Below, piece after piece: positions 47,162 to 57,493 of a stretch of 64,000 nt of DNA. The position numbers were made by a program, and so were the translations under genes. Where the stretch lies: positions 876,501 through 940,500 of the forward strand of contig NC_010321.1 in the NCBI RefSeq assembly GCF_000019085.1. The letters run 5' to 3'. The notes under the pieces are model-generated. The model had not been told where the DNA came from. It ran no database searches and saw nothing but the letters and a program-made list of their open reading frames with translations. Origin of the DNA: Thermoanaerobacter pseudethanolicus ATCC 33223 (lineage in GTDB: Bacteria > Bacillota > Thermoanaerobacteria > Thermoanaerobacterales > Thermoanaerobacteraceae). Within the stretch, counting starts at the first letter, position 1, and each line of letters begins with the position of its first letter.

Positions 47162-49960
47162 GTGGATTACAACAAGACACTTAATTTGCCGAGGACAGAT
47201 TTTCCTATGAAGGCTAATTTGCCAACACGAGAGCCAGAGATATTAAAAAGATGGGAAGAAATGGATATTTATCATAAAACATTGGAAAAAAATAAAGGCA
47301 AGGAAAAATATATTTTACACGATGGGCCGCCTTATGCTAATGGAGATATACACATTGGAACTGCTATGAATAAGGTATTAAAAGACATTATAGTGAAATA
47401 CAAAACAATGAGGGGTTATGATGCTCCTTATGTGCCAGGATGGGATACACACGGTCTTCCTATTGAACAGCAAGCTATAAAAACTTTAGGTATAAAAAGG
47501 CATGAAGTAAGTCCTACAGAATTTAGAAAAGTGTGTAGGGATTTTGCTTTTTCTCAGATTGAAAAGCAAAAAGCTCAATTCAAAAGATTGGGAGTAAGGG
47601 GAGATTGGGATAATCCTTATCTTACCTTGAATCCGGAGTATGAAGCTAAACAGATAGAAGTATTTGGTGAAATGGCTAAGAAAGGCTATATCTATAAAGG
47701 TCTAAAGCCTGTATATTGGTGCCCCAGCTGTGAGACTGCTTTGGCAGAAGCAGAAATTGAATACTTTGATGAAACCTCTGATTCTATTTATGTAAAATTT
47801 AGAGTTAAAGATGATTTAGGGAAATTCAAGGGAATTGTTGAGAATCTTAATAATGTGTATTTTGTAATATGGACAACTACTACATGGACTATTCCGGCTA
47901 ACCTTGCAATTGCTTTAAATCCAGAGTTTGATTATGCGCTTGCAAAGTTTGGAGACGAAGTATATATAATGGCAAAAGACATGTTAGATACTGTAAAGAA
48001 AGAAGCTAACCTTTCAGATTATGAAATAGTTGCTGTATTTAAAGGAAAAGATTTGGAGGGCATGAAGGCTACCCATCCTTTATATGACAGAGATTCTTTA
48101 ATAATCTTGGGTGAGCATGTAACTTTAGAAGCTGGTACTGGATGTGTTCATACTGCTCCCGGCCATGGCGAAGAAGACTTTTTAGTTGGGCAAGAGTATG
48201 GGCTTGAGGTTTTAAATCCAATAGATGATAAGGGATATTTTACAGATAAAGCGCCAGGATATGCTGGTCTGTATTATGAAGAGGCTAACAAGGTCATAAA
48301 GGAAGACTTGAAAAAAGCTAATGCATTAGTGGCAGAAACCCGTATTACCCACTCATATCCTCACTGTTGGAGATGTAAAAGTCCAATAATATTTAGGGCG
48401 ACAGAACAGTGGTTTGCTTCTGTGGAAGGATTTAGAGAAGAGGCACTAAAAGCTATTAAAGAAGTTAATTGGTATCCTTCATGGGGCGAAGAGCGCATAA
48501 CTAACATGGTAAGAGATAGACGAGACTGGTGTATTTCAAGGCAAAGGGTATGGGGTGTGCCAATTCCTATATTCTACTGTGAAAAGTGTGGGAAACCGCT
48601 TATAAATGATGATACAATAAATGCAGTTAAAAAGATCTTCAGGCAAAAGGGTTCAGATGCATGGTTTGAAATGTCAGCTGAAGAGATATTGCCAAAAGGG
48701 ATTACTTGCGAATGCGGTTCTACGAAGTTTAGGAAAGAGACAGATATAATGGATGTGTGGTTTGATTCAGGCTCCAGCCATGCAGCTGTGTTGCAAACTC
48801 ATCCTGACCTAAAGTGGCCTGCAGAGCTTTATTTAGAAGGTTCAGACCAACACAGAGGATGGTTCCAGTCTTCCCTTTTGACATCTGTGGCAACACGTGG
48901 AAAAGCACCTTATAGAAACGTATTGACCCACGGGTTTGTTGTAGACGGTGAAGGAAGGAAAATGTCAAAATCTTTAGGGAATGGTATTGACCCAGCTGAT
49001 GTAATTAAAGAATATGGAGCAGATATTTTGAGGCTTTGGACTGTTTCTGCTGACTTTACTTCAGATATGAGAATTTCACAAGAGATTTTAAAACAGATGA
49101 CAGAAGCGTACAGAAAAATACGTAACACTAGTAAGTTCTTGTTAAGCAATCTTTATGACTTTGACCCTGATAAGGATATGCTCCCTTACGAAGAGCTTTT
49201 AGAGATAGATAAATGGGCTTTATTTAGGCTTAACAGAGTAGTTGAAGAGCTTACAGAGGCTTTTGATAAATATGAGTATTACGATTTTCTCCATCTGGTT
49301 CATACCTTCTGTGTAGTAGATATGAGTAGCCTTTACCTGGACATTTTAAAAGACAGATTGTATACTTATCCTGCTACTTCTAAAGAGAGAAGAGCGGCTC
49401 AAACGACACTTTACATTATTTTAGACACTCTTGTAAGGTTGATAGCACCAGTGCTTACATTTACTTCAGAAGAAATATGGTCATATATGAAGCACGACAG
49501 TCAAAATAATTTTGAAAGTGTTCAGTTAGCTGATTGGCCTCAAGTCCAAGAAAAATACAATAATCCTTATATAATAGAAAAATGGGAAAAACTTTTTGAC
49601 ATAAGAAAAGATATTTCTAAAGCTCTTGAAATAGCGAGAACTGACAAAAAGATAGGTCACTCTTTAGAGGCACAAGTGGATATATATCCATCTCAAGAGC
49701 TTTATGATTTCTTTAAAGGCTTTAATGACCTCGAATATGTGTTCATAGTTTCAAAAGTGGTACTTCACCAACCAGAAGAACCTGCTCCTCAAAATGCTTA
49801 TGAAAGTGATGATTATAATTTGAAGATTGTGGTAACCCATGCACCGGGGGAAAAATGCGAACGCTGCTGGATGTACAGTGAAACAGTAGGAACTATAAAA
49901 GAGCATCCAACTATTTGCGCAAGATGTGCTTCTCACATTGAGCAGCAAACACAAGTTTAA
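47162..49960 (+). CDS. ileS: Isoleucyl-tRNA synthetase
   Basis: 932 residues. Class Ia motifs: HIGH-type [23 protein letters not shown] in [15 protein letters not shown], the WDTHGLPIE region, editing-domain [12 protein letters not shown], and a C-terminal zinc-binding CERCWMYSE and CARC. Charges tRNA-Ile. GTG start preceded by gaggaggtaatg. Controlled by the T-box leader upstream. Confidence 0.97.
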
Positions 49961-49982
49961 AAAGGGGATTTTTCCCCTTTTT
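49959..49982 (+). terminator. Terminator after ileS
   Basis: AAAAAGGGGA pairs with TCCCCTTTTT around a short T loop. The U-rich 3' arm forms the tract. Confidence 0.82.
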
Positions 49983-50007
49983 AAACATTATTTTTAGGAG
50001 GGATATT

Positions 50008-51303
50008 ATGAATCTGCTTATAAAAAATGTAGCTTTGCTATCTATGAAAGAAGAACAGCCACTTATGGAAAACACCAATATCTATATTGAAGGCGACACG
50101 ATAACTTACATAGGAGAAATTAATCCGGATATAAAAGTTGACAGAGTCATAGATGGAACAAAAAAAATTGCAACGCCGGGTCTTATAAATGCTCATACTC
50201 ATTTGGGAATGTCTTTACTTAGGAATTATGCAGATGATGTGCCGTTATTTGATTGGTTGAGTAAACATATCTGGCCTGTTGAATCTAAACTTTCAGCAGA
50301 AGACGTTTACTGGGGTTCTTTATTGAGTATGATAGAGATGATTTATTCTGGTACTACTACTTTTTGCGATATGTATTTTTTTATGGATGAAGTAGCTAAA
50401 GCAACAGAAGAAGTAGGGATAAGAGGAGTGTTGACAAGGGGTATTATAGAAGAAAGTGACGCTGAAATAAATAAGGAAAAGTTAAGAGATACGCGAAAAC
50501 TTTATAATACCTGGCATAATAAAGCGGATGGAAGAATCAAAGTAATGGTGGGTCCTCATGCACCTTATACTTGTAGCTCCTCTTATTTGAAGGAAGTAGT
50601 AGAATTGGCTAAGGAGTTAAATACAGGAATTCATATTCATGTATCAGAAACAAAAAAAGAAGTAGAAGAAAGTTTCCAAAAGCATGGAAAATCTCCTGTG
50701 AAACATTTAAAGGACATAGGAGTATTTGATGTTCCGACTGTAGCAGCTCATTGTGTTCATGTAAGCGATGAAGACACTGAAATATTAAAGGAAATGAAGG
50801 TATCACCAGTTTACAATCCTACCAGTAATGCCAAGTTAGCCAGTGGTTTTGCTCCTGTGGATCAAATGCTAAAAAAAGGAATAAACGTAGCTTTGGGAAC
50901 AGATGGTCCAGCCAGTAACAATAACCTAAACATGTTTGAAGAGATTCATTTTGCTGCCACTATTAATAAGGCGTTAAATTACGATGCTCTTGCCGTACCG
51001 GCCTTGGAAGCTCTAAAAATGGCGACAATCAATGGCGCTAAAGCTTTATTGTGGGATAAAGAGATAGGTTCCATCGAAGTAGGGAAAAAAGCGGATATAG
51101 TGATTATTGATATTGACAAGCCGCATTTTTATCCACACCACAACTTAATTTCTGCTTTAGCTTATACTGCTCAAGCATCAGATGTGGATACAGTAATAAT
51201 AAATGGCAAAATAATAATGGAAAATAGAGAAATAAAAACTGTAGATGTGGAAAAAGTAATGTATAACGTGGAGAAAAGAGCAAAAAATTTGATACAAAGA
51301 TAA
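50008..51303 (+). CDS. mtaD: 5-methylthioadenosine/S-adenosylhomocysteine deaminase MtaD
   Basis: 431 residues, amidohydrolase fold: metal HxH in [79 protein letters not shown]. Deaminates MTA/SAH (and in some relatives 5'-deoxyadenosine). It ends in its own terminator, so it is transcribed apart from the shunt operon that follows, though its substrates overlap with that pathway. Confidence 0.9.
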
Positions 51304-51370
51304 GGTGTTCTGGATTGTAGACAAGGTCTCATTTAAGAAGTTTTTGAATTTGGCATAAAAAGTTTGTCAA

Positions 51371-51418
51371 AAAATTGAGGTATTCTGACAATAAGTCAGA
51401 ATACCTCAATTTTTTTTG
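51371..51418 (+). terminator. Very strong terminator after mtaD
   Basis: 19-bp perfect stem: AAAATTGAGGTATTCTGAC (51371-51389) and its complement (51395-51413), loop AATAA, then a T-run to 51417. Confidence 0.95.
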
Positions 51419-51439
51419 TAAATTGTTTAAATAACAAAC

Positions 51440-51468
51440 TTGACAGTTTATTTGCAATACTATATAAT
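51440..51468 (+). promoter_or_regulatory. Consensus promoter of the shunt operon
   Basis: TTGACA (51440-51445), 17-bp spacer, TATAAT (51463-51468): a perfect match to the housekeeping sigma consensus, immediately upstream of a palindromic operator. Confidence 0.9.
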
Positions 51469-51473
51469 TTTCT

Positions 51474-51502
51474 CAGAACAACTTGTCAGACAAGTTGTTC
51501 TG
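51474..51502 (+). promoter_or_regulatory. 14-bp-arm palindromic operator, probable site for the GntR/HutC regulator
   Basis: CAGAACAACTTGTC (51474-51487), one central A, GACAAGTTGTTCTG (51489-51502): perfect symmetry. It covers the expected transcription start. GntR/HutC proteins bind such palindromes and repress by blocking initiation. The regulator is the second gene of the operon. Confidence 0.72.
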
Positions 51503-51532
51503 CAAAATGATTAAAAATCGAGGGTGATGACG

Positions 51533-52180
51533 TTGCTAATGCAATCAGAAAGGGAACAAATAGTAGAATATGGTAAAAAACTCATAACCTCTAATCTTAC
51601 CAAAGGTACAGGTGGAAACTTAAGTATTTATAATCGAGAAAAAGGATTAATGGCTATAACTCCTTCTGGAATGGATTATTTTGAAATTCGACCGGAAGAT
51701 ATTGTTGTGATGGATTTAGATGGCAAAAGGATAGAAGGCGATAGAACTCCTTCCTCGGAATATGAAATGCATAGAATTTTTTATGCTAATAGGCAGGATA
51801 TAAATGCCATTATACATACACATCCAGTGTATTCTACTACTCTTGCCTGTTTAAATTGGGACCTTCCACCAGTTCACTATTTAGTAGCTTTAGCTGGACC
51901 AAATGTGAGATGTGCGAAATATGCGACTTTTGGTACTAAAGAATTAGCGGAAAATGCTTTTGAAGCAATGAAGGACAGAAAAGCTGTTTTATTAGCTAAT
52001 CATGGATTACTAGTGGGAGCCGAAGACCTTCCAAATGCTTTTAATATAAGTGAACAGATTGAATATGTTGCGGAGTTGTACTATAGAGCAAAGTCCATAG
52101 GAGAACCGGTAATTCTTTCTGAAGATGAGATGAAATTGATGTTAGAAAAATTTAAAACTTATGGACAAGTTAAAAAATAA
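51533..52180 (+). CDS. Class II aldolase (FucA/Ald2 type)
   Basis: About 215 residues. Class II aldolase zinc and catalytic motifs: GGNLSIYNREKGLMAITPSG, the acid in SEYEMHRIFYANR, zinc histidines in IIHTHPVYSTTLACL, and LLANHGLLVG. Relatives cleave fuculose- or rhamnulose-phosphate; beside mtnP/mtnA the DHAP-shunt aldolase (5-methylthioribulose- or 5-deoxyribulose-1-phosphate to DHAP plus an aldehyde) is the better call. TTG 51533 has GAGGGTG seven bases upstream; other in-frame starts fit less well. Confidence 0.82.
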   Translation: MLMQSEREQIVEYGKKLITSNLTKGTGGNLSIYNREKGLMAITPSGMDYFEIRPEDIVVMDLDGKRIEGDRTPSSEYEMHRIFYANRQDINAIIHTHPVYSTTLACLNWDLPPVHYLVALAGPNVRCAKYATFGTKELAENAFEAMKDRKAVLLANHGLLVGAEDLPNAFNISEQIEYVAELYYRAKSIGEPVILSEDEMKLMLEKFKTYGQVKK

Positions 52181-52196
52181 TTTTAGGAAGGATAGT

Positions 52197-52937
52197 ATGA
52201 CAGAGTTTAGAAAAAGTAAGAAGTCTGTTTCTTTAAGCCAAGAAGTAAAGAAAAAAATATTGGAGTACATAGAAAAAGAAAATTTACAACCAGATGATAA
52301 ATTACCTTCGGAAAGTCAACTGACAAAAATGTTCAAGATTAGTAGATATACTATAAGAGAGGCTTTGGCCCTTTTAGAACAGGAAAAGATAATATATAAA
52401 ATTAAAGGTAAGGGTACTTTTGTAAACAAAAAGCCTATACAGATAAAGAGTGGATTAGAATATTTGGATAGCATAACAGAAATTATTAGAAAATTTGGAT
52501 ATGAGCCGGGAACAAAATGGGTTAGTATTGAGGAAACTATACCTACAAAAGATATGGTGAAAAAACTAAATCTTAAACCAAAGGAAAAGGTGATTACTTT
52601 TAAAAGAATTAGAACGGCTGATGGCAAACCTGCTGCTTTTTTAGTAGATACAGTTGCGAAAAAAATACTTGGTAACAAAAAACCTGATCAAATTAATTTT
52701 GAATCCCTGTTTGAATACATGGAAAAGGAGTTTGGAATAATTATTGAATATGCCATTTCAGAAATTATACCGACTTTCCCTACTGAAGAGATGATTCAAT
52801 ATTTAGGTGTAGATAAAAATTCCCTGTTTTTGTTGCTTTATCAATTACATTATGACAAAGAAGGAAGGACTATATTTTATTCTTTAGATTATTTTGATCC
52901 AAAAATATTTAAATTTAAAGTTATACGAAGTCGGTAA
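52197..52937 (+). CDS. GntR/HutC-family transcriptional repressor
   Basis: 246 residues. N-terminal winged helix: LQPDDKLPSESQLTKMFKIS, RYTIREALALLEQEKIIYKI, KGKGTFV. C-terminal UTRA ligand domain (FKRIRTADGKPAAFLVDTV, LLLYQLHYDKEGRTIFYSLDYFDP). It likely senses a phosphorylated intermediate or nucleoside of the pathway and binds the palindrome at 51474-51502. ATG 52197 follows aggaaggat. Confidence 0.88.
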   Translation: MTEFRKSKKSVSLSQEVKKKILEYIEKENLQPDDKLPSESQLTKMFKISRYTIREALALLEQEKIIYKIKGKGTFVNKKPIQIKSGLEYLDSITEIIRKFGYEPGTKWVSIEETIPTKDMVKKLNLKPKEKVITFKRIRTADGKPAAFLVDTVAKKILGNKKPDQINFESLFEYMEKEFGIIIEYAISEIIPTFPTEEMIQYLGVDKNSLFLLLYQLHYDKEGRTIFYSLDYFDPKIFKFKVIRSR

Positions 52938-52961
52938 ATTAAGTTGGAAGAAGGGATAAGA

Positions 52962-53918
52962 ATGAGGGGCTTGCATTTTGATAGCAAGTTAGAGCTGCGG
53001 ACTGATTTGCAAAAGCCTAAGGCCCAAAAAGGCGAATCTTTGATTAAAGTTGTGTTGGCTTCTATCTGCAATACAGATATTGAGATAATGAAAGGATACA
53101 AGAATTTTAAGGGAATATTAGGCCATGAATTTGTAGGAATAGTAGAGGAATCTGATGACCCTAATTTAATAGGAAAAAGAGTAGTAGGCGATATCAATAT
53201 AGCCTGTGGTAAATGTGACCTTTGTAGAATTGGACTTTACCACCATTGCCGTAATAGAAAAGTATTAGGGATAAAGGATAAGGATGGCGCTTTTGCTGAA
53301 TATCTTACGCTGCCAAATAAAAACCTTTATATTGTACCAAATGAAATCAAAGATGAAGAAGCAGTTTTTACGGAACCTATTGCTGCAGCTTTAGAAATTA
53401 TTGAGATGTATCACGTAAAACCCACTGATAAAGTAATAATAATTGGGGATGGTAAATTATCACAGTTTATTACTCAAGTTGTTGCTCTTACTGGGGCTAA
53501 TTTATATGTGGTAGGGAAGCATCAAGAAAAGCTGGATTACCTAAAAAGTAAAGCAAATATTATTTTACTAGATAATTTAGATAGACTAAGTTTAAAAAAT
53601 AAATTTGATATTGCTATTGAATGTACAGGAAATGAAGGAGGTTTGCAATTAGCTCAAGAATTAGTAAAACCTACAGGTACTATTATATTAAAAAGTACCT
53701 ACAATTTCCTTGCTACTCTGAGTCCCACTGATTGGGTTGTTAATGAAATAAAAATGGTAGGTACGCGGTGTGGACCTATGGAAGCAGCCCTGAGACTACT
53801 CCAGAGAAAATTGATTTCTACAGATTATTTGATAAGTGGCATCTATTCTTTAGAGGAATATCAAGAGGCTTTTTCAAAAAAGAATAAATTAAAAGCAGTT
53901 ATAGATCTGCGAAAATAA
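52962..53918 (+). CDS. Zinc-dependent medium-chain alcohol dehydrogenase
   Basis: About 318 residues. Catalytic zinc ligands CNTDIE and GHEFVG, structural-zinc cysteines in ACGKCDLCRIGLYHHC, EPIAAALEI, and nucleotide-binding region VIIIGDGKLSQF. In this setting it probably reduces the aldehyde released by the aldolase (2-methylthioacetaldehyde or acetaldehyde) to the alcohol. The ATG at 52962 follows agaaggga. Specific substrate not shown by sequence. Confidence 0.82.
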   Translation: MRGLHFDSKLELRTDLQKPKAQKGESLIKVVLASICNTDIEIMKGYKNFKGILGHEFVGIVEESDDPNLIGKRVVGDINIACGKCDLCRIGLYHHCRNRKVLGIKDKDGAFAEYLTLPNKNLYIVPNEIKDEEAVFTEPIAAALEIIEMYHVKPTDKVIIIGDGKLSQFITQVVALTGANLYVVGKHQEKLDYLKSKANIILLDNLDRLSLKNKFDIAIECTGNEGGLQLAQELVKPTGTIILKSTYNFLATLSPTDWVVNEIKMVGTRCGPMEAALRLLQRKLISTDYLISGIYSLEEYQEAFSKKNKLKAVIDLRK

Positions 53919-53939
53919 TGAAGAGGACGAGGTGAAAAA

Positions 53940-54977
53940 ATGAAAGAAATTAAATCAATAGAGTTTAAAAACGAAGTTTTGTATTTAATTGACCAAAGGA
54001 AATTACCTAATAGTTATGAGATTTTTGAATGCAAAACTTATAGGGATGTAAATTTTGCTATAAAAGAAATGGTAGTAAGAGGGGCTCCTGCTATTGGTGC
54101 TGCAGCAGCCTATGGTGTTGTGCTGGCAGCTAAAGAATTTCTCAAAGAAGATAGAGAAATATTTTTTGAAAAAATAGAGGAGGCCTTAGAAGTTATTGCA
54201 AACTCGAGACCTACAGCTGTAAATCTTATGTGGGCAGTAAAAAGGATGAAGAAAGTTATAGAGAAAAACAAGGAGTTAGAACTAATAGATATATATCAAG
54301 CTTTAAAAAAGGAAGCAGATAGTATTTATTTAGAAGATATAGAGACTAATAAAAAAATGGCTAAGTTTGGTAACGAAGTAATTAAAGAAAATGCTGTTAT
54401 TTTAACCCACTGCAATACAGGAGCGCTTGCCACTGTAGGATATGGTACAGCCTTAGGAGTCATTAGAGAGGCTCACTATAGTGGTAAGAATATATTTGTG
54501 TACGCTGATGAGACAAGGCCTCGATTACAGGGCAGTAAGTTGACAGCTTGGGAATTAGTACAAGAAGGAATTCCTGCAAAATTAATTGCTGATAGTGTTG
54601 CTGCTACTTTAATAAGGGATGGGAAAATAGATGTGATATTAGTAGGAGCTGATAGAATTGCTTTAAATGGAGATACTGCTAACAAGATTGGGACTTTTAT
54701 GTTATCTGTAATTGCAAAAGTATATAATGTTCCCTTTTATGTAGTAGCTCCTACCAGTACAATTGATTTTGAAATTGAGAGCGGAAAAGAAATAATAATA
54801 GAAGAAAGAAGTCCTGAGGAAGTTACTCATATAAACGGTGTTAGAATTGCTCCAGAGGGGATAGAAGTATACAATCCAGCTTTTGATGTGACTCCTCATG
54901 AAAACATCACGGGTATAATAACAGAAAAAGGGATAATTAAACCTCCATATAAAGAAAATATATTAAAACTAAAGTGA
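53940..54977 (+). CDS. mtnA: Methylthioribose-1-phosphate isomerase MtnA
   Basis: 345 residues. MVVRGAPAIGAAAAYGVVLAA, RPTAVNLMWAV, LTHCNTGALATVGYGTALGVI (catalytic Cys), DETRPRLQGSKLTAWEL, GADRIALNGDTANKIGT. Converts methylthioribose-1-P (or 5-deoxyribose-1-P) to the ribulose form used by the aldolase. Strong gaggtgaaaaa RBS. Confidence 0.95.
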   Translation: MKEIKSIEFKNEVLYLIDQRKLPNSYEIFECKTYRDVNFAIKEMVVRGAPAIGAAAAYGVVLAAKEFLKEDREIFFEKIEEALEVIANSRPTAVNLMWAVKRMKKVIEKNKELELIDIYQALKKEADSIYLEDIETNKKMAKFGNEVIKENAVILTHCNTGALATVGYGTALGVIREAHYSGKNIFVYADETRPRLQGSKLTAWELVQEGIPAKLIADSVAATLIRDGKIDVILVGADRIALNGDTANKIGTFMLSVIAKVYNVPFYVVAPTSTIDFEIESGKEIIIEERSPEEVTHINGVRIAPEGIEVYNPAFDVTPHENITGIITEKGIIKPPYKENILKLK

Positions 54978-54987
54978 GGGAGATAGG

Positions 54988-56712
54988 ATGTCAGTTATTG
55001 AAACAAATGTTAATTCAAAGGAGATTGTGATAAAGGATTTAACTTTTAGATATAAAGACCAAAAAGAAAGAAATGCAATAGAAAATATTAACTTAGAAAT
55101 TGAAAAAGGAGAATTTGTAGTGATTATGGGACCAAGTGGGGCAGGGAAATCTACATTAGCGCAATGCTTAAATGGCCTCATCCCTCATTTTACAAAAGGG
55201 CACTATAGCGGAGATGTTATAGTGAAAGGTATAAAAGTAAAGGAAACAAGAGTAAGCAAGATGGCAAAAGAGATAGGGCTCGTGTTTCAAGATTTTGAAT
55301 CACAACTATTTTCTACAAACACAAGGTTGGAAATAGCTTTTGGTCCGGAAAATTTTGGAGTAGAAAGAGAAGAAATACAAAGACGAATAGAGAGAATATT
55401 AAAAATTGTTAATTTAGAAGGACTTGAAGATAGACAGCCTTCTACTCTTTCTGGTGGTCAAAAGCAAAGATTAGCTATAGGTTCTGTGTTAGCATGTATG
55501 CCAAGTATAATCTGTATGGATGAACCTACTACTGATTTAGATCCGATAGGCAAAATAGGTATTTTTAATATTGCAAAAGAATTACATAAAGATAAAGATT
55601 TGACTCTGATTATAATAGAGCATGAAACGGAAGAGGCGTTGAATGCTGATAGAGTGATTATAATGGAAAAAGGTAGAATTATAAAAGATGGGAAACCTGA
55701 AGAAATTCTCAAAGAAGTAGAATTAATGGAAGAAATAGGAATAATGCCTTTGCAAATTCCCAAGTACTTTTTACAAGTTTCTTCTTTAAAAAGAGAAGAA
55801 CTACCACTTACTTATGAAGAAGGGATTGAGAGGTTTAAAGAATTAGGACTTAAAATAGACGAGGATAAGTATAATGAAATTCTTAGGAAAGAAGAGGAAA
55901 GAGAACAAAGTTATGGTGATGTGATAATAGATGTTAAAGATGTAGAGCATGTGTATGCTAATGGTACAAAAGCATTAGATGGAATTAACTTGCAGATAAA
56001 AGAAGGAGAATTTTTAGCACTTTTAGGACATAATGGAAGTGGCAAAACTACGTTGGCAAAACATTTAAATTGTCTCTTAAAACCTACCAGTGGTAGTGTG
56101 ATAGTATATGGAAAAGATACTAAAAAGTCGAATGTATTTGAAATAGGAAATTATGTAGGGTATGCTTTTCAAAATCCCGACCATCAAATATTTGCAGATA
56201 CCGTATATGATGAAATAGCTTTTGGACCTCGTATGAGAGGGTGTTCTGAAGCAGAAGTGAAGGAAAGAGTAAGTGAAGCATTAAAAGCTGTTGATATGGA
56301 GGGTTTTGAAAAAGAAGATCCTTTTTCACTATCTAAAGGAGAAAGACAAAGAATTGCTGTGGCTTCAATTTTAGCAGCAAGGCCAAAAGTCATTATTCTG
56401 GATGAACCTACTACTGGGTTAGATTATAAAGAACAGAAGAGAATGATGGAATTAGTGAAAAAATTGAATGAGAGTGGCCATACAATAGTGATGATAACTC
56501 ATACAATGTGGATTGTATCAGAGTACGCTCATAAAGTAGCTGTGATGAAAGATGGCAAAATAGAAATGTATGGCAAAGTAAGGGATGTATTCAGAGAAGA
56601 CGAAAAATTTTTTCAACTTTTTTTAAAAACACCTCCTATTGTTAGCATGAGTAATAGGTTGGGTAAAACTTTTTTGTCAGTAGAAGAAATGGTAAGTTGC
56701 ACAAGGAGGTAA
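54988..56712 (+). CDS. ECF transporter tandem ATPase (EcfA1-EcfA2 fusion)
   Basis: 574 residues with two ABC ATPase domains. First: GPSGAGKST, LSGGQKQRLAIGSVLA, ICMDEPTTDLD. Second (from about residue 310): GHNGSGKTT, LSKGERQRIAVASIL, VIILDEPTTGLD. Each has the ECF-type coupling Q-loop (VFQDFESQLFS; AFQNPDHQIFA). Energy module for the T and S components that follow. Fusion of the two EcfA copies is a known variant. Confidence 0.92.
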   Translation: MSVIETNVNSKEIVIKDLTFRYKDQKERNAIENINLEIEKGEFVVIMGPSGAGKSTLAQCLNGLIPHFTKGHYSGDVIVKGIKVKETRVSKMAKEIGLVFQDFESQLFSTNTRLEIAFGPENFGVEREEIQRRIERILKIVNLEGLEDRQPSTLSGGQKQRLAIGSVLACMPSIICMDEPTTDLDPIGKIGIFNIAKELHKDKDLTLIIIEHETEEALNADRVIIMEKGRIIKDGKPEEILKEVELMEEIGIMPLQIPKYFLQVSSLKREELPLTYEEGIERFKELGLKIDEDKYNEILRKEEEREQSYGDVIIDVKDVEHVYANGTKALDGINLQIKEGEFLALLGHNGSGKTTLAKHLNCLLKPTSGSVIVYGKDTKKSNVFEIGNYVGYAFQNPDHQIFADTVYDEIAFGPRMRGCSEAEVKERVSEALKAVDMEGFEKEDPFSLSKGERQRIAVASILAARPKVIILDEPTTGLDYKEQKRMMELVKKLNESGHTIVMITHTMWIVSEYAHKVAVMKDGKIEMYGKVRDVFREDEKFFQLFLKTPPIVSMSNRLGKTFLSVEEMVSCTRR

Positions 56713-56720
56713 ATTAAAAA

Positions 56721-57479
56721 ATGGATATGTTTCTGTATCTAGATAAAGATAGCTTTTTACATAAACTTGACCCACGTACAAAAATTTTCGTTATGCTTGT
56801 AAGCTTTGCAATAGCTCTCATGTTTAGTTCTTTAACAGTTCTTTTACTCTTATCAGCAGTGATAATTGTATATGGTTATATAGGGAAGGTACTTTCTAAT
56901 CTTAAACGCATACAAGTAATTTTAATTATGATTGCTCTTATGTCGATTTTGTTATGGGCCTTTACTTATCCAGGAACTACTCGCCTTTGGGGGCCAATAA
57001 CAAAAGAAGGAATAATTTATGGCATAGCTATAGGATTAAAATTTGATATTATGATAATTTCAGGAATGATTTTTTTAAGTTCTACAAAAATTGAAGAAAT
57101 ATCTCTCGGCTTAGTTAAATTAGGCATACCTTATAGGCCTGCTTTTGCTTTTTCTACAGCTATTAGATTGGTTCCAATGATAGTAGCTACTAGTTACACT
57201 ATAACTCAGGCACAAAAATCAAGGGGATTAGATTTAGATACAGGTAGTTTTCTTCAGAGAATCAAAAAATATATTCCTTTATTAATACCTGTTTTGATTT
57301 CTGTAATACGACAAGCAAATATATTGGCTATGGCTTTAGAATCAAAAGGATTTGGATATAGCGACAGGAGGACAAATTATTTGGAAATAAAATATACAGC
57401 TAAAGATTATATACTAATAGCAATCGCAATTGTAGTATTGATAATTGCTATATTTTTCAAAGTTAAATACAAAATGTAG
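56721..57479 (+). CDS. ECF transporter transmembrane protein EcfT
   Basis: 252 residues, about five to six helices. MFLYLDKDSFLHKLDPRTKI start; the two Ala-Arg-Gly-type coupling motifs appear as TQAQKSRGLDLD and LAMALESKGFGY. It connects the ATPases with the substrate-binding S component. Adjacent to mtnP. Confidence 0.9.
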   Translation: MDMFLYLDKDSFLHKLDPRTKIFVMLVSFAIALMFSSLTVLLLLSAVIIVYGYIGKVLSNLKRIQVILIMIALMSILLWAFTYPGTTRLWGPITKEGIIYGIAIGLKFDIMIISGMIFLSSTKIEEISLGLVKLGIPYRPAFAFSTAIRLVPMIVATSYTITQAQKSRGLDLDTGSFLQRIKKYIPLLIPVLISVIRQANILAMALESKGFGYSDRRTNYLEIKYTAKDYILIAIAIVVLIIAIFFKVKYKM

Positions 57480-57493
57480 GAGGTACATTTTAA

